In this document: piece after piece, positions 25,401 to 33,673 of the stretch
Numbering within the stretch: the first letter of the stretch is position 1
Layout: each line of letters begins with the position of its first letter
The notes under the pieces: generated by a model
The model's input: the letters and a program-made list of their open reading frames with translations, nothing else
Told to the model about the DNA's origin: nothing
Database searches by the model: none
Position numbers and translations under genes: made by a program
Source of the DNA: Lonicera japonica
Taxonomy: Eukaryota; Streptophyta; Magnoliopsida; Dipsacales; Caprifoliaceae
Direction of reading: 5' to 3'
DNA length: 64,000 bases
NCBI GenBank assembly: GCA_021464415.1
Contig: JAKCWG010000636.1
Location: 1-64,000 of the forward strand

Positions 25401-28364
25401 GTGTAGCAAGGCCATGAGCCATATCACACCCCACCCATTAGCCCAATATAACTACTTCTCAGCCCCCACATTGATCCCACTAGAACCCTACTAGATACAT
25501 CTATTTTAGGGCTCAATGTTGTTGTGAAAAGTTCCAAAATCCATATCAAGTCTAAATTTATTCTCATCTTCAGCAACACAAGAATAGCGTCATCGGCAAA
25601 TTATACATCCTAAATCTTGTCCTTACCCACCTCAAACCCCAGTTATGCTCCTCTCACTCTACATCGTTTTCCCTAAAACATCCACAACCAAAAGGAAAAG
25701 TGAAGGGCATAAGGATCCACCTACCTAACACCCTCAAAGCCCTAAAAATCTCCCTCATTCTTCCATTAACCATTAAACCATATCCAAGAAATTGGCCTGA
25801 GATGGAAACCCATTATTCCAAACACTCCATCTCAAACAGACCATTTTTTCCTCCAACACGTGGTCAAGCAAAACAATATGGTCATGTGCTTTTCAAAAGT
25901 CTATTTTGAAAAATAACCCCTTCTTTATATTACCCCATTACAAATCCAAACTTCATTATAGTGTGACGATGTTCATTGGTGAAAGCATGTTTCAAACTTT
26001 TGATTTGTGAGCCCTTTCAGAAACAAGTTTAGTGGTTTTCTTGTGATAGACTGGACAGAGAGTCGGTGTTAATAAGAAGCATATAGTTTTATGAAGATGC
26101 ATTCTCTTAGCATTTTTATGGTCAGCTTGGTTAGGGAGGAAGACAAGATCGTTTGTAGACATTTTTTGTGAAAACCTATGCGGATTTCAACAATTCTGTG
26201 GCATCTGTATGGCTGCTACTGCTAGTTTGGAACATTTTAAGTATTTGGAGGTACCATATACCGAATCAAATCGGGCAGCAGGGTTGAAATAAATAGCTTT
26301 CTGATTCTGGCTGCTGGATTAGCAGACGAAGGAAGTGCAAGGTAGTTTTTTCTTCAAGGAATAATGATTACATGGACAGTGCTTACCGTTTTGGTAACAG
26401 CTCATTGGCGCAAAAAAAAAATGCAGGTTTTTTCTTTCATTTCATTTTGGCTTTGTTTGGTCTTCACTGCTGCCCCCAGCCCTCTCCTTAGGGTGATTCG
26501 AAATTAAGGATAATGACAGGGCGCTAAAGACAGACCTTCAACTAAGAGCTTTAACAGAATAACTGCAGATTCAAGTTGGATTTGGCAGTGATCTTGGGGG
26601 ATATCAGGAAAAGTGAGAACTTTATATTCGTTCTTTTGATAATGGATTGTAACATTGTATTTTAACATGTATTTGTCTTAATTATAACTTGTCTACCACA
26701 TGCGAAGTTCTTGTCAGTTTTCTACCTAGTGCAACAAAAAAATTTCTTATTTATATTATATTTTTATATCATTAATGCAGTGTGCTTGCTAATCTTATAA
26801 CAATTTTAAAGCGGCCATAGTAGACAGGATTTCAATGTCATGGATGATGGTTAGTACAACAAATTTACAATAACTATAACCACCTAAGGGGCTGCTTGTT
26901 TTACACCTCTAAAGTCTGAATGAAGCCCATTCAGACTATAGAGGTGATAAAACGTGTTTGTTTCATTAAATTTTCAGAGCTTAATTGCTAATTTGGTTTG
27001 AATCATCTGAATCTAAACACTTAACACTAACTCACTGTTTATTACCATTTTGCACTCAATCTCGCTCTTTCCGTAATATGGTCATACTAGTCAAGCAATA
27101 TATACATTGATGATTCAAATATTGCATCAGATATATAACAAACAAATATTTCAGTTTCGCATTTTAGACTTTCGATTTATGTCTTTTAGACTTCAAATTC
27201 AGACAAGAACAAACACCGATTGGAAAAGGGTATAATAATAATAATTTTACATTACATACTATATAAATAAAGAAAAATAATTATGGGTTTAGTATAGTAC
27301 CTTGGTCCAAGTAGTAGTTCCTTCAAGGACTGAACAAAGACCATACCAGCTGATTCCAACATCTCATTCAGTTCTACAATATCCTCCTCTAGGTTTAGGG
27401 TTTGTTGTTTCCCTTCATCATCATAATCACGTAAACGCTTAATAACAGAGGAAGCTGATGATGATGCTTCCCCAAACATACAGCAAATAAGGTAGCTGCA
27501 GAAGCCCAAACACCCAAATTATTTAATTAGTTATTTAAAACAAATAAATACATACATATATATATTAGATCGTAACCCATGCCAAAGGCACTATCAACCA
27601 TTCAAAAAGGATCTTATATCTAAGCCATACAATTCTTTATCTCTTATACATTTTTAGGATTCAAAAACCATTGCCCCTATTATATGATATGTCATAACCC
27701 GTGCCAAAGGCAATATCAATTATTCAAAAGGTATCTAAAATTTCAACCACACAATTTTCATCGTCCATACATTTTTAAGATTAAAAAACCACTGCCCCTT
27801 GTTATGTAGATACTAATTCATAACACGTACCAAAGACAGCACCAATTATTCAAAAAACTCTATATAATATAGGAGGTATGTTACTCATATATACCAAACT
27901 TATATACCAAGTTTACGGACCGACCCATTTGACGGGTCAAAAAATTCAACCTAGAAGTAAGCTAACAAAAAAGTTAATATATATATATATATATATTTGC
28001 ATTTCTGGCTCCATTTTCTGGTTGAATTTTTCAGCGAAATTTGGTAGAGATTTACTAATCAAGGAAATTATATTCGCCGATTCCTTCAAAAAATACATCG
28101 GTTCCTCAAATGGCTCGGTCCTTAAACTTGGTATGTATGGTTCGGTATGTACGAAAAACGTCTTCTACGTATATAATTTATTAATTACTAATACCAAACC
28201 GGATCAGAAAAATGCAATTTCATCCTAGGCTACGGAAATCAAAGGGATGTAAAGAAAAATAAAAATGGGTTTCAATCATTTCTTCTATGCAATAATTAAG
28301 TAATTTACCTTTCAGCAAGCTCGATTTCATCCCAAATTGTAGGGTTTTCGGAGGATATACCCAT
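10458..28364 (-). CDS. APEM9: APEM9 (DAYU), peroxisomal membrane anchor for PEX1-PEX6; 6 exons over 17.9 kb
   Basis: Plant functional counterpart of PEX26/PEX15: a tail-anchored-type peroxisomal membrane protein that tethers the PEX6-PEX1 AAA ATPases recycling the import receptor PEX5. Coding exons on the minus strand are 28364-28309, 27495-27301, 18886-18809, 15879-15600, 12186-11846 and 10593-10458 (56+195+78+280+341+136 = 1086 nt, 361 aa plus stop), all with GT-AG borders and consistent phases. Family hallmarks are SYLICCMFGEASS, ESAGMVFVQSLKEL, LFGSVSAIPVQVFLTG, GVDKYLEVVEAY and SWIEKAELPEGKRQ. A hydrophobic segment lies at about 287-308 (GSVFLGCLMFLIYYIL) after FWWFRKFTLK, and the end reads MWQLAFSYQVNPLAAVQP. 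Exon 1 codes for only 18 residues, starting MGISSENPTIWDEI. Introns are 813, 8414, 2929, 3413 and 1252 nt and hold several transposons. The exons have no stops or frameshifts, so the gene appears functional. Confidence 0.93.
10925..11215. repeat. Repeat related to the 39-kb palindromic element, APEM9 intron 5
   Basis: Contains AACCCACTTCCTG followed by a run resembling GATGAAATTTGTGGAGGTGA, and two adjacent copies of the 24-base unit starting CACCAAATTTCATC. The same words occur in both arms of the element at 39055-39464, so this is probably a decayed member of that family. Ends were not resolved. Confidence 0.45.
11291..11410. mobile_element. Small MITE-like inverted repeat, APEM9 intron 5
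   Basis: The left end ACGGACTGTCTGTACGC and the right end (reverse complement ACGAACTGTCCGTATAC) match at about 13 of 17 positions across a 120-bp segment. No clear target duplication was found, so superfamily is unassigned. Confidence 0.35.
12700..13036 (+). mobile_element. Ty1/copia-type LTR end with primer-binding site, truncated (APEM9 intron 4)
   Basis: TTGGTATCAGAGCA at 12953-12966 is the usual initiator-Met tRNA primer-binding site found just inside a copia 5' LTR. Upstream, CTATATAAATATA near 12860 would be the LTR TATA box. The LTR start is not resolved, and the element is cut off where the next LTR begins at 13037. Confidence 0.45.
13037..14130 (+). mobile_element. Tat/Ogre-lineage Ty3/gypsy LTR fragment (APEM9 intron 4)
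   Basis: Begins TGTGGACACCCC and carries a TATA box TATAAATA at 13413-13420. GTGCGTAACACCTTCTTAA near 13880 and CTGGCGACTCTG at 13989-14000 are words typical of Tat/Ogre LTR ends and the adjoining primer-binding region. The LTR probably ends CACA at 13986. The primer-binding region appears split: GGCGACTCTG is followed by about 120 unrelated bases before GGGACTCTGCTGGGGAC at 14115-14131. No internal coding region follows, so this is a truncated element. Confidence 0.5.
15076..15137. repeat. 31-bp tandem duplication, APEM9 intron 4
   Basis: Two identical head-to-tail copies starting GATTTTGTTTTCAATCAC, 15076-15106 and 15107-15137, followed by a few bases of a third copy. Confidence 0.85.
16400..16414. 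repeat. Poly-C tract (15 C), APEM9 intron 3
   Basis: An uninterrupted run of 15 cytosines within a C-rich stretch (16370-16414). Such runs are uncommon in AT-rich plant DNA and are prone to length error in sequencing. Confidence 0.9.
17104..17852. mobile_element. Possible MITE or short DNA transposon, APEM9 intron 3
   Basis: The left end GGGTGTGCTTGGAT...AATTGGAATTC and the right end (reverse complement GGGAGTGTTTGGCA...AATTGGAATTC) are imperfect inverted repeats about 30 bp long. The flanks TTT and TTA would fit a decayed 3-bp PIF/Harbinger-type duplication. The interior is AT-rich and non-coding. Confidence 0.45.
19640..19712 (-). repeat. tRNA-derived SINE-like head, APEM9 intron 2
   Basis: On the minus strand AATTGGTCTAGTGATAAAA (A-box-like) is followed about 30 bases later by CAGGGTTCGAATCCCATTG (B-box-like). 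The spacing and wording match the Pol III promoter head of plant SINEs. No complete tRNA cloverleaf is visible. Confidence 0.5.
20482..21208 (-). mobile_element. TRIM (miniature LTR retrotransposon), minus orientation, APEM9 intron 2
   Basis: Two direct repeats, 20482-20712 (231 bp) and 20992-21208 (217 bp), read TGTCAGACCCCAATGCGTGA at their starts on the minus strand and are roughly 85% alike by eye. The internal segment is only 279 bp. On the minus strand TTGGTATTAGAGC (20990-20978) directly follows the 5' LTR as an initiator-Met type primer site. GAGTGGGAGAGAAAGAA directly precedes the 3' LTR as the polypurine tract. There is no coding capacity, as expected of a TRIM. No target duplication was found; the right edge abuts a gypsy LTR fragment. 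Confidence 0.75.
21209..21960 (-). mobile_element. Ty3/gypsy fragment A, minus orientation (3' pol end plus partial LTR)
   Basis: This stretch is the reverse complement of two pieces of fragment B to its right. Bases 21209-21760 match about 24087 down to 23445 (LTR), and 21765-21960 match about 22800 down to 22595 (end of pol). The section equivalent to 22800-23445 is missing, with a short shared word (CCG.GGTGCA) at the join, so it suffered an internal deletion. Together with fragment B it forms a head-to-head inverted repeat around the integrase segment. Confidence 0.7.
21961..23040 (+). pseudogene. Ty3/gypsy chromovirus pol remnant: integrase and chromodomain
   Basis: Decayed 3' half of pol in fragment B. 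The integrase core includes LVTVDRFSKYAIFIP, GIPLDIVSDQDAWFTSRFW and TANHPQTDGQTERVN. It is followed by a segment resembling GDLVMLKL and HYDGPFSIIKRIGRL, then chromodomain-type words YWVKWKG and EEATWEKHKQLWQFE near 22910-22985. Stops interrupt it (TAG at 22300-22302 and others near 22610 and 22703), and gag, protease and reverse transcriptase are absent. The chromodomain-like end places it with plant chromoviruses. It lies antisense within APEM9 intron 2. Confidence 0.8.
23050..24156 (+). repeat. Complete 3' LTR of gypsy fragment B (1107 bp)
   Basis: Starts TGTTAGCCCC right after a polypurine tract AAGTGGGGGAGGCT (23036-23049) and ends AATAACA at 24156, giving the usual TGTTA...TAACA ends. 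An ATAAATAC box lies near 23925. The matching 5' LTR of this element is not in direct orientation anywhere in the window. Confidence 0.7.
24881..25300. repeat. 209-bp tandem duplication, APEM9 intron 2
   Basis: Two near-identical copies starting GTACGGAATCTTAAA, 24881-25089 and 25090-25300. Each copy also repeats shorter words internally (GTGTCC.CAAGAACC, CACCCCTCTTAACCTTT). No coding sequence. Confidence 0.8.
25540..25960 (-). pseudogene. LINE (non-LTR) reverse transcriptase debris, APEM9 intron 2
   Basis: On the minus strand conceptual words in shifted frames resemble the LINE reverse transcriptase: KIDF.KAHDHI (usual FEKAYDHV), a segment ending in a GDPLSP-like position near 25700, and GFEVGKDKI...FADDAILVL (usual FADDT) near 25570-25630. 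Stops and frame changes are frequent, so the copy is dead. The element's ends were not found. Confidence 0.5.
27571..27872. repeat. Degenerate ~120-135-bp tandem repeat, APEM9 intron 1
   Basis: Three related units begin near 27573, 27695 and 27831 with TAACCC(A/G)TGCCAAAGGCA-type words, each followed by CAA.TATTCAAAA and CATTTTTA.GATT. A related string occurs outside the gene near 29650-29760, suggesting a dispersed repeat. Confidence 0.6.
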
Positions 28365-28615
28365 TTCTCCCTCACTTCAATTTCCTTCCTTGAAGGCCTT
28401 TTTAACCCACAATCACTTGTATATATCTCTCTCTAAATATCAATTTTCCTTCTCTTTAAAAGAAAAATGGGACAAAAACCCTTTGGATGGCGGAGGAGGT
28501 GGAGTGGGTGGAGCTGTAGGAGGAGGCGGTGGGGTCTACGGTGGTTGATTGGAATTTCCGAGAGGGAGAAGGGGGCGAGCCGGGGAGAAGAGAAGGGGGT
28601 TGGGTCATAAAACTC
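28365..28615 (-). promoter_or_regulatory. APEM9 5' leader and promoter-proximal region with G-rich template strand
   Basis: Upstream of the minus-strand ATG (28364). The plus (template) strand has many GG doublets at 28484-28550 and five G runs of 3-5 at 28564, 28571, 28582, 28595 and 28602, a potential quadruplex if a 9-base loop is allowed. No clear TATA box was seen. Short open frames here on the minus strand are low-complexity Pro/Ser runs and are not called as genes. Confidence 0.4.
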
Positions 28616-30584
28616 ATCAAATGGCCCATAGACCGGAAGTACAGCCTGACCCAGCCCGGCTTGTTTTTCCACGGGCTTTTGGTTCCCAAAATATGACCCG
28701 ACCCAGCCCCAAAAAAAAAATAAAAAACAGAGAGATTATAAAGTATCATTAAATATAATTTTAGAATGTTAAAATAAATTAATGAAATACATGTAATTAT
28801 AACGTAGTTGAATTTTATATATCTATGTTGATGCAGTATTAATCCATCTTTAAATCATATATCAATTTATGTTATTCGTTGCTTTTCTAACAAAAAATTG
28901 TTTATGTTGCTTTAATATGTGTAATTAAGGATATTTTAAGATTTTTAAGATTTAATTAAAAAAACTAATAATAAACCTGCTTGGCTCGACGCAAAAATAA
29001 TCCGTTTGAGTAAGCCTATGAGTGAGTTATGAATATGCATTCAATTCCTAACCCCGACTCAGGCCATTGACAAGTCAAAACTCGATAAGCACGGCCGAAA
29101 AAACCCATGGGCCTTAAAATCCTGAGCGGGTAGGCCCACCCAGCCAAACGCTGAGACCTAGGTTGGGATTAGTGTAATTAGCGTTGCCCTTATTTTCTTT
29201 CCTGAATTCTTGTACAAGACTAAAGAATCATTTTGATGTTTTTAAGTCGTTTTCTTTCTGAATTTCACATGAATATGTGTTATTTGTAAACATTCGAACT
29301 TTGAATATTGCTCATTTGGTCTATTTTTTATTTTTTTTATAATTGTATGGTCTAATTTATAATTACTTTATTGTAAATTGACAAATTTTAATTTTTTATT
29401 TTAACAAAAAATTGTGTGGTATAATTTTTTCCACATAAGCTGGTGTGATAGTTATAAATTATGTAATTTCAACTATCTTTTTGTGTTTTCTTATATACTA
29501 TCCTAAGAATTAAATTTAGTTTATAACTTTATACATTAGTTCATTCTTGCAACCAAATACTAAAATTAGATAATTTATGAATTAATTAATTTTAAATTAT
29601 CTAATTCATAAATTGGAGTATAACCAAATGGGTTTTAATGTTATTTGAACAATAAGAGTAATGGTTTTTGAATCTTAAAAATGTAAAAAGTCAAAAAGAT
29701 CTCAACCACGCAATCTTTTAGCTTTTCATTTTTAAGTTTCAAAACCATTATATAACAAGGGGAATGGTTTGAGAATCTTAAAATTACTACCATTGTATAA
29801 CGGGTGAACTAATTAAGATTTTCGTCAACCACCTTATGTACCTGAGATTTAACTCCTCCGATATATTTGTATTTTCTTCTTTTATTTCTTTCTTTTCTCC
29901 GTGGTTTCTTCCCCCGATACACCTCCGTATCTTTGTTTTTTTTTTATGAATCAGACCAAATTATTTCCATGATTAATTCAGGTTATTCTATTTTTTTGAC
30001 TTAATTTATATAATAAGAGGTAATGATTGAAAACCCCCACCATTAGCAAGGTGAATTGAGAAAATTTTCCCTAAAATGTATAGGCAATGAAGCTCGTGGC
30101 GAGATTGTATGGTTACAGGCTTTGCCGTCGATTATTGATTGAAATGAGTCTCGTTTGGGGTGCTGTCTCTGACGGCGGCGTGGCTGGCGTGCTGGTAGAT
30201 AATTTTCCATTCCAAAACGTGGGTAAGTTTCGTTTTATTCTGTTTGCCCTAGTGCATTCGACACAGTTACAAACTAATATATTGGAATTAGACTTAATCC
30301 TTATTTTAAGATTAATTTATAAATTTTAGACCAAAACGCCCCTCCTCTATTCTATAATCTAAAACCCTACAAATGTGTTTGATTGGCAAAATTTTCTATG
30401 TAAAATTTACAAAAAATGGAAAACGTGTAGTTTTTTCATATTTTCTTGTTTTGATTACCTAATTTTATAGGCGATCATACAAATACGTGATGCAGAAAAG
30501 TATGAACTTAAATTGTAGCCTCCTCTAAAGAAAATAAGTCGTAGATAAGGTAAAAATATATTAAAGACAAATGTTCAATTCTAT

Positions 30585-31132
30585 TAGGGGTGTGCACGGT
30601 TCGGTTAACCGAACCGTGCGGCTTAACCGGCAACCGAACCGACCAAGTCGGTTTTTCATAATTAGGAACTGAGATAGAACCGAAAAGGGAAGAAACCAGT
30701 CGATTTTGGTCAAGGTCGGTTGTGTCGGTTTCGGTTCGATTTCGATTTTAGCGTAAAAGGATTTTTGATGAAGAATTTTATTTTCAAAACCCATTTAGCT
30801 TGTTATGGAAATCTTATTTTCATAAATCACAACATAAGATGTAATAGAAATGAAGAATTTTAATCTCAAAACCCATTTAACTCAAGAAAAAAAATAGGAG
30901 GAGATAACAAAAGGAGTGGTATGTAAATAAAAACCTAGGGTTCTTCCATGTAATTTATATATCTCGGTTCGGTTTTTGGCCAGTATTCTTGACCGAGAAC
31001 CGCCAACCGAACCGATGGCAGTCGGTTCTTTAAGCAACAAACCAAAAATGAACTGCAAGTTAACAAAACCGTCGGTTTCGGTCCGATTTGGGTCAGTTCG
31101 GGCCGGTTTTTCGGTTATTTTGCACACCCCTA
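30585..31132. mobile_element. hAT-type MITE with a 26-bp perfect palindrome
   Basis: A 548-bp element with ends TAGGGGTGTGCA and TGCACACCCCTA, perfect 12-bp inverted repeats. It is flanked by AATTCTAT (30577-30584) and AAATCTAT (31133-31140), which agree at 7 of 8 bases. Next to the left end, 30594-30619 is a perfect 26-bp palindrome centred on GGTTAACC. GGTTCGGTT/AACCGAACC words recur throughout. Non-coding. Confidence 0.8.
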
Positions 31133-31976
31133 AAATCTATGTATAAAGTGAGCAATCAAATATCAAATATCAAAAGTTAAAAAATATTTTATCATTACGG
31201 GGAAAAACTAGATATTTTTCACCTAGAAAATAATTATCAATAAAAACACCTTTAAAAGGTTGTCCATGAAATTCAATTGCCTAAATTTAAACAATTTCTA
31301 TTCGAATTTCACGCTTGCTACCAAACACACCCTAATTTCTTTATTTCGCACTCAAGAGCTTGTTTTCTCTCAATAATTTTGCGCGCTCTCTCTTGATCTC
31401 TCTCTCTCTCCACAACTCTATTACATAGACACACACATATGAAATATTATATAAATGTACAATAACTTAATTAATCAATTATTTTAGCAAAATTCTCTCT
31501 CCTTTATTATTGAGGATATTAAGTATATTGCTAGACGGTGTGGCATTTCTTTGTTTTTTTTAGGAGAGAAGAGAAATAGAAAAATATACTGCTCATTGTA
31601 TTGCTTTTATGGCTCGCAAAGGGAACTGTTTGGGGATTTCATTGGTTGTCCTCCACCCTTTCTTGATTCCCTCCTTTTATTGTTTTTGGTAGAATGATAG
31701 TTTGATGTTCAAAAAAATAAAAAAATAAAACCCCTTTTCTTTACCCCCTGCAATTTTCTTTTGCTCAAGCATGCGTAACTGAATCTAATATTACTCTCGT
31801 CAAAGCGCATTTTTATTGTAAAGTTCTAATAAAATCATTCAATTCCTTGGGCTCGATCATATTTTTAGTGCATGGAGAGAAGAATGGGTGGTGACCCCCT
31901 CAATTAGTGTTCGTACTTCAAGCGACCGTATCTTGCATCCAACTTCCCATACTTCTCTCCATGCGCTAAAAATAAA

Positions 31977-32016
31977 GGGGTGCAACACAAGGACTTTTCA
32001 GGAGATCACCCATTCT
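31977..32016 (-). repeat. 5S rRNA-like segment, copy 1
   Basis: Plus-strand GGGGTGCAACACAAGGACTT and the following 20 bases match the complement of the 3' end of plant 5S rRNA with about six mismatches. It is too short to be a gene; probably a relic of a 5S-derived TRIM (Cassandra-type) or a dispersed 5S fragment. Confidence 0.6.
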
Positions 32017-32211
32017 CAGAAAATGTCCCCCTCTCTTCTTCAAACATCTCTTTGGATGGCCCGCCTAACAACTAGAGTGGGCTCGCGGCTTAGGTTCGTC
32101 CTACCCACAAAAACGAACATGGCCCTTAAAGGGCGGCATCATCCTCCGACTACGAAAGTGCAACTGGATTGCAAATCCGACTTCTCGTTTATGCTCTGCA
32201 AGCCAAAAAGT

Positions 32212-32261
32212 GGGGGCAACACAAGAACTTCCTAAGGGGTACCCATCTTAGTACTACTTGT
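32212..32261 (-). repeat. 5S rRNA-like segment, copy 2
   Basis: GGGGGCAACACAAGAACTTCC, then ACCCATCTTAGTACTACTTG, matches the complement of 5S rRNA over about 50 bases including the box-C region (TAGTACTA). It lies 235 bp after copy 1 in the same orientation. Confidence 0.6.
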
Positions 32262-33571
32262 AGGAACTTTAATCTTAAATCACATAAGCGTGTAGGATCA
32301 TAATCATGTCTAGTTTTTAAGAGATTAACCTTTAGGAAGCGTACCTGAATTCATGATATCTAGAGCGCAAAAGTTTAATTAGGTTTGTGACCTTCCAATG
32401 TCAAAATTCTGAAGTGCTCAATCAGTTCTCTCTCTAAGATGGGAAAGAGGAGTAGAGCATATAATAATCTGACTTAAAGACCATAATTCTAGGTGTCTTT
32501 ATATACTAGTTCAAATATATACTCATCAATCATAATATGACTAATATTAAATCTCTACACATTACAAAATTCATACCCATTAAATACACTAATTAACACA
32601 TAATATAATTAATTAAATGTACAAGCCCATTTATGAATCAAATTTCCAACAATCTCATGCAAGTCCACTTAATTGCAAAGTTGTAATAAGATCAATTACA
32701 CTAGTGTTGGTATGATCACATCCAAAGACAATAGTGGGTCATCTAATTATTGTCGCATGGCCCATTATCTCTGACTTCCTTTAGGTGGTTGGTATAAATT
32801 CTAGGTGGTGACATTGATGGTGTTTGGAGGAACAAATTTATGGATCAAAAGGAAAAGGATCAAAAGTACACAATCGCACAACACCAAGTTACAAGGTGGT
32901 TTAAAAATGTGCCTGTGTCGGAATTCAAATCTAATTTTTTTTGTATTTCTCAGATTAAAATTACGTGTTCCTTAGCTTCCGTTGGCATATATCCAGCGTA
33001 TTCTCAAATCGTGTTAATGATAAGTTTAATATGGTTTAACAAAAATATAATGTTAATTAAATCATTTAAAAATGCATCAAATTTGCGTCGACCCACAAAG
33101 TGACAAATAAACTCTCACATTTTTTGTGGGTCCGTTTAGTTAGTTGCATCACTACTTTTTCTTGTTGTCCACTATTTTGGTGACACTACCCTTTTTGGCC
33201 TCAACATGACAATTACTTCTGAATATGACACATATGAGACGATGATGATTCTTGTTGAAAAATAATTGGGTTCTTTAATCATTGATACTAATTAACTAAT
33301 CTTTACACTTTTCCCTTGTTTATTTTAGGGGACTTAATTTTGAAATTGAAAAAATAAGTGTCGTAGGGCCATCTCTACGTACTCTACAACTAAAAGTATA
33401 AATTTAACTTATTTTTGGCTTTGCCGCAGCTTAAAAAATATCAAAAGTGTATGCTAAATGTTAAAGTTAAAGTAAATTAGTTTCTGACAATTATTTAATT
33501 TAGCAATACAAATTGTGTTACCCCAAGTATTTTTTTTTGTTTTGGGCGACATTCATTGTATTGTCGCACGG

Positions 33572-33673
33572 CATGCCTTTGGGTGACACAATGAGTGTCG
33601 TCTCTAGCTAGCATTTTTTATTTTTTTTAAATCTTTCAAAGTCATGCCTTCGGGTGATACAATGTGTGTCGTC
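33572..33673. repeat. Short direct repeat with GTGTCGTC words
   Basis: CATGCCTTTGGGTGACACAA at 33572 and CATGCCTTCGGGTGATACAA at 33643 (period 71) are each followed by TG.GTGTCGTC. Inverted GCGACA/TGTCGC words lie just upstream (33546-33570). This is probably internal sequence of an unclassified DNA element whose ends were not identified. Confidence 0.4.

Noticed and set aside
28433..28749. Overlapping open frames just upstream of APEM9
   Set aside because: Low-complexity Pro/Ser/Thr translations of a GC-skewed leader region; frames overlap on both strands and no domain is visible.
30087..30329. Open frame starting MKLVARLYGYRLCRR with a good splice donor
   Set aside because: No recognisable domain and no partner exon in several kb downstream; probably chance or very old debris.
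31977..32261. Intact 5S rRNA genes
   Set aside because: Each match covers only about 40-50 of 120 bases and carries mismatches in the control region.
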